DNA of 64,000 nt from Candidatus Gastranaerophilales bacterium (GTDB lineage: Bacteria; Cyanobacteriota; Vampirovibrionia; Gastranaerophilales; Gastranaerophilaceae). Below are positions 61,264 through 64,000 of the stretch, piece after piece (within the stretch, counting starts at the first letter, position 1; every line of letters begins with the position of its first letter). The DNA is taken from contig CAJUKY010000005.1 of assembly GCA_910587055.1 (NCBI GenBank), positions 42,962 to 106,961 of the forward strand, written 5' to 3'. A program made the translations under genes and the position numbers. The notes under the pieces are model-generated. The model was not told the origin of the DNA. It saw only the letters and a list, made by a program, of their open reading frames with translations, and made no database searches.

Positions 61264-61328
61264 AAACGACAGTTTTTCTTTCAAAAAGTAAAAACGACAG
61301 TTTTTCTTTCAAAAAGTAAAAACTACGA
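61245..61328. repeat. Three tandem 28-bp repeats
   Basis: The unit TTTTTCTTTCAAAAAGTAAA plus AACGACAG occurs at 61245-61272 and 61273-61300 exactly, and at 61301-61328 with changes at the end. Each unit can fold (TTTTTCTTT with AAAGTAAAAA), and the junctions form AAAAAC-GACA-GTTTTT. The first unit contains the stop codon of the 60892 gene. Confidence 0.85.
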
Positions 61329-61478
61329 TTTAAAAAGATTTTTTGGCGGATTGTTTAATTTTTTATAATTAAATTACCTTTTAGTTTAGCAGGTTAAATT
61401 ACCCTTTTAGATATTTTTTTATTCTTGGAAAGTTTATAAACTTTTATTAAGACAAACATTTTAAAAGGGAGTGTCTTT

Positions 61479-61787
61479 ATGCTAATTGAGAAAAGATTTC
61501 AAGAGAACGAAAATTTCGCCCTGTTAGAATTTCATAATGTGAATAAAGAAACTATACCCTGGCTTGAATGCCTTGCGGGCGAATATCACTGCAAAGTCGA
61601 AAAAAAGGAATGGAGAAGTAAATACAATAATTACGTTGTATACGATTATGAGCCGTTTTGCTCTGAAGGTTTTGAAATTACGGTAACTTTATCCTGCAAA
61701 ACACCCGAATTTTTAAATTTTGTAAGATATCTATATGAAGAAAAAATGCAGGTGATTAATTATCTGAACGATTGTGTGATGCTGTAA
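61479..61787 (+). CDS. Hypothetical cytoplasmic protein
   Basis: Unrecognised 102-residue protein (MLIEKRFQENENFALLEFHN...), mixed alpha/beta with several aromatic residues and four Cys (LECLAGEYHCK, PFCSEG, LSCKTPEF). GGGAG ribosome site and a shared terminator downstream. The 215 bp upstream hold the 28-bp repeats and two direct TTAAATTACC(C)TTTTAG repeats (61369-61384, 61394-61410), possible control sites. Confidence 0.6.
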   Translation: MLIEKRFQENENFALLEFHNVNKETIPWLECLAGEYHCKVEKKEWRSKYNNYVVYDYEPFCSEGFEITVTLSCKTPEFLNFVRYLYEEKMQVINYLNDCVML

Positions 61788-61820
61788 TTTCAGATATTTT
61801 AAGGCTATTACAAAATTAAA

Positions 61821-61851
61821 AAGAGGGTTTAAAATAATTAAGCCCTCTTTT
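61821..61851. terminator. Bidirectional terminator between convergent genes
   Basis: AAGAGGGTTTAA (61821-61832) pairs with TTAAGCCCTCTT (61839-61850) with one G-T pair; runs of A before and T after serve both strands. Confidence 0.85.
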
Positions 61852-63483
61852 TTATTCTGATTTTATCTGTTCTTTCGGAACAAGAGTGCATCCTGTTTGA
61901 TTGAATAATGATACAATATTTTTACCGTTGTGCTTAGAGTGGTATAAAGCCGTATCTGCGCTGTTTATAAGAGTTTTTGCATCCTCGCCGTCCATAGGAT
62001 ACTGACATACGCCGATACTTGTTGTAGGTGAAATATAAACATCTTCTTTGGCTTTTACTTTTATCTTTGAAATATTTACCCTGAGTCTTTCTGCAATAAT
62101 TACGGCATCTTCTTTTGTGGTTTCAGGGAGTATTACAATAAATTCTTCCCCGCCGTATCTTGCCGGAATATCAATTTTTCTTACTGTTTGAGAAATCTCG
62201 TTTGACAGCTCTCTTAAAATTTGATCGCCTATAAGGTGCCCGTAGGTATCATTTACCTGTTTAAAATTATCAATATCGAGCATCAATAAAGACATTTTAT
62301 GTTTATATCTTGAACATCTTCTTATTTCATTTTCAAGAAGAGTATAAAAATGTCTTGAAATATAAAGCTTTGTAAGCCCGTCTTTTGTTGCAAGCTCGTA
62401 TAATTTAGCGTTATCAATAGCAATAGCCGCCTGATTTGATAACGATGTCATAAATTCTAAATCTTTCTGGTTAAAAAGTTTATTATTCTTTTTATTTGAA
62501 ATATTGATAACACCTATTGTTTCGCCTTTTGCAATCAAAGGAACGCAAAGGAGCGATTGAACATTCGGAAGAGAATCTTTATTTACAAACCTCGGATCAT
62601 TTGAACCTAAATTTGTAATTATGGCTTTCTTTTCAAGAAAAACCGTTCCTGCAACGCCCTCGCCCGCTTTAATCTGTGAACACTGGATGAGTCCGTTATT
62701 GATATTTTCTTCCACTCTTTTATCTGCAAGACCGTATACAACTTTTACCTGCAAAGAGTTTGATGTGTAATCATACAGCATTAGGGAACCCTTTTCGGCT
62801 TCAAGCGTTACAAGAGCCTTGCTCAAAATTACCTGCAGAAGTCTTTTAAGGTCATCAATAAAATTTACCGCCTGAGATATATTGTAAAGAATTGAAATAT
62901 TGTAAAGAGATTTTTGCAATTCTACAATTTTATCATCCTGCTCTTTTCTATGAAGCAATTTTACAACCACAGGCTCCATAAAATCAAAAACGCGCTCTAA
63001 GAAACTTAATTCTTCTCCGCCGATTTCACTGCTGCCGTTATTATCTTTACCAATAAAACAAATACACACAGGCATATTTTTGTCTTTATCAAAAAATACC
63101 CTTATATATTGTACTTCAAGGTCCGAAAGACCGTTATTCTGCCAGAAGGAACTAAAAATTTGTTTATGGGCTTCATTTGTTGTTTTAATAATTTTGCCCT
63201 TACTCATTACAGACCAAAAAGCCTCGTTTTCATACTCAAAATATTCATCCACCCTTGCATTTTGGTTTGTTATAACACTTTTAAATACAGCATTTTCAAA
63301 TAAATAAAAAGAAATTTGATTGTTATTTAAAGCAGCACTCATTGCATCAGACATTTTGATGATTAAATCTTCAATATCGACTGCCTGACTTGCAATAGCA
63401 TTTATTTCAAACATTTTGTTAAGTGCGTGCACTGCACTTTCTAAATGGCTGTAATTATTTTCGGTCATTTCTTTCATTGGCAT
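61852..63483 (-). CDS. Diguanylate cyclase with two GAF-like domains
   Basis: 543 residues. GAF-like region 1 is at about 20-175, GAF 2 (ILYNISQAVNFIDDLKRLLQ; IKAGEGVAGTVFLEKKAIIT) at about 195-355, and a GGDEF domain at about 365-530 with active GGEEF and an I-site RKID five residues upstream. ALDTALYHSKHNGKN-type ending residues (SADTALYHSKHNGKN) are conserved. It would make c-di-GMP from GTP under control of small ligands bound to GAF. It has a terminator at its 3' end. Second GGDEF protein of the window. Confidence 0.9.
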   Translation of the reverse strand: MPMKEMTENNYSHLESAVHALNKMFEINAIASQAVDIEDLIIKMSDAMSAALNNNQISFYLFENAVFKSVITNQNARVDEYFEYENEAFWSVMSKGKIIKTTNEAHKQIFSSFWQNNGLSDLEVQYIRVFFDKDKNMPVCICFIGKDNNGSSEIGGEELSFLERVFDFMEPVVVKLLHRKEQDDKIVELQKSLYNISILYNISQAVNFIDDLKRLLQVILSKALVTLEAEKGSLMLYDYTSNSLQVKVVYGLADKRVEENINNGLIQCSQIKAGEGVAGTVFLEKKAIITNLGSNDPRFVNKDSLPNVQSLLCVPLIAKGETIGVINISNKKNNKLFNQKDLEFMTSLSNQAAIAIDNAKLYELATKDGLTKLYISRHFYTLLENEIRRCSRYKHKMSLLMLDIDNFKQVNDTYGHLIGDQILRELSNEISQTVRKIDIPARYGGEEFIVILPETTKEDAVIIAERLRVNISKIKVKAKEDVYISPTTSIGVCQYPMDGEDAKTLINSADTALYHSKHNGKNIVSLFNQTGCTLVPKEQIKSE

Positions 63484-63560
63484 TTTATATTTTTATAATA
63501 TTATAAGATAAATCGGCGGTAAATACAATTTGTATAGTATTTTTGCAAAAAGCGGGAAAT

Positions 63561-63821
63561 ATGTTAAAAAATATAAAGAGAAAATGTCAGGGCTGCGGAA
63601 AAATTTTAGACAGAAACAGTCTTATAAAAATTACACTTTCTGAAGGAAAACTTTATATAAACCCGAATTCAAAAATTTTAGGAAGAAGCATGTATATTTG
63701 TGCTGATTTTAACTGTATTAAAGTCGCAATCAAGAAAAAAAGAATAACAGGCGCACTTAAATTTAAAAATTTTGATGAAATATCACAGGTTGAAAAACAG
63801 CTGCAAAAAATGGTATCTTAA
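63561..63821 (+). CDS. YlxR-family RNA-binding protein (DUF448, RnpM-like)
   Basis: 86 residues from the ATG at 63561 (MLKNIKRKCQGCG), chosen because GGGA lies just upstream; a TTG at 63543 is possible. It shows the YlxR pattern RKCQGCGKILDRNSLIKI (about 7-24), GRSMYICADFNCIKVAIKKK (about 46-65) with the usual GRGAYxC block and a basic end. In Bacillus the family binds RNase P RNA. It is usually between nusA and infB; here it stands alone and its downstream neighbour is convergent. Confidence 0.8.
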   Translation: MLKNIKRKCQGCGKILDRNSLIKITLSEGKLYINPNSKILGRSMYICADFNCIKVAIKKKRITGALKFKNFDEISQVEKQLQKMVS

Positions 63822-63915
63822 TATTAAAAAAAGGGATACCCGAAAGAAAAAAATTACGAATATCCCGAAAATAAGTTGTTTATCAAAATTTTTATTAAAT
63901 TGCAGTATACAAGGC

Positions 63916-63931
63916 CGGGCAAAATTGCCCG
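63916..63931. terminator. Hairpin downstream of the partial minus-strand gene
   Basis: CGGGCAAAATTGCCCG is a perfect palindrome with a possible 6-bp stem between the ylxR-like gene and the partial gene; no T-run follows, so terminator function is uncertain. A second inverted repeat, GGGATA (63833-63838) / TATCCC (63861-63866), lies nearer ylxR. Confidence 0.45.
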
Positions 63932-63945
63932 AACCTGATTATTCC

Positions 63946-64000
63946 TTACTGCACACTCTTATACTCCAATATCACAAACCCGTCTCCCCCTTTACCTCCT
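63946..64000 (-). CDS. C-terminal end of a Gly-rich protein (partial)
   Basis: Only the last 17 codons are visible: ...GGKGGDGFVILEYKSVQ then TAA at 63946-63948. The Gly-rich run followed by GDGFVILEY resembles the C-terminal repeat of glycine-rich surface or phage-tail-associated proteins. The gene continues beyond the window, so nothing more can be said. Confidence 0.5.
   Translation of the reverse strand, partial: GGKGGDGFVILEYKSVQ

Overview
The window is a low-GC, gene-dense bacterial chromosome segment with about 67 protein genes and no rRNA, tRNA, CRISPR array or complete insertion sequence that I could find. The organism is a diderm: it has LptB and an LptF/G-type permease for lipopolysaccharide export, an OmpH/Skp-like chaperone, a secretin and TonB C-terminal domains. 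It also has a MurT-like ligase, a B12-dependent class II ribonucleotide reductase, rubredoxin, and a prepilin with the FTLVEV...TIPTMI signature. From remembered family patterns only, the best fit is a gut or anaerobic non-photosynthetic relative of Cyanobacteria (Vampirovibrionia/Melainabacteria, Gastranaerophilales-like). No search was run.

Layout. 0-7 kb: GH38 mannosidase, then a minus-strand run of a YqaA-type membrane protein, a thioesterase, a pilin-like anchored protein, a phosphodiester glycosidase-like protein, an LPS-export permease and lptB. 6.9-7.65 kb is a 770-bp gene-free repeat island. 7.65-11.9 kb: an XRE regulator divergent from a small helical protein, then a GAF/HD-GYP protein coupled to an exported TPR protein. 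11.9-21.8 kb: a minus-strand cluster of cpaB, cpaC, cpaE, cpaF, tadB and tadC (Tad pilus) running into ribD, aroQ, thiL and ispD. 21.9-27.3 kb: pncC, YhaM-like and NrnA-like nucleases, YihY, a prepilin and a TPR protein. 27.5-33.7 kb: nrdJ, rubredoxin, a PLP lyase, a second XRE/small-protein pair and a lone FliI-type ATPase. 33.8-45.8 kb: radA, mnmG, ompH, thrB, dnaN with an AT-rich DnaA-box region beside it, comF, thiG, queA, a primary-type sigma factor and an rRNA methyltransferase. 45.9-48.2 kb: a PilM-PilN fusion and PilO. 48.4-64 kb: radical SAM protein, third XRE/small-protein pair, a double TonB-domain protein, trxB, an alcohol dehydrogenase-like gene, two GGDEF proteins, murT, ylxR and several orphans.

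The main themes are two surface-pilus systems (Tad and type IV), cyclic-di-GMP signalling (two GGDEF proteins, one carrying a defective HD-GYP domain, plus a separate HD-GYP protein), and ordinary housekeeping metabolism.

The most unusual observations are these. (1) Two hairpin elements share a conserved core of about 85 nt but are framed by completely different, internally complementary 25-26 bp arms. (2) About eleven genes have a -10 hexamer ending 6-7 nt before the start codon and no Shine-Dalgarno, which suggests leaderless mRNAs. (3) A two-gene module (XRE regulator divergent from a small acidic helical protein) occurs three times. (4) A candidate replication origin lies beside dnaN. (5) A strong terminator with no gene in front of it marks a possible small RNA between radA and mnmG.
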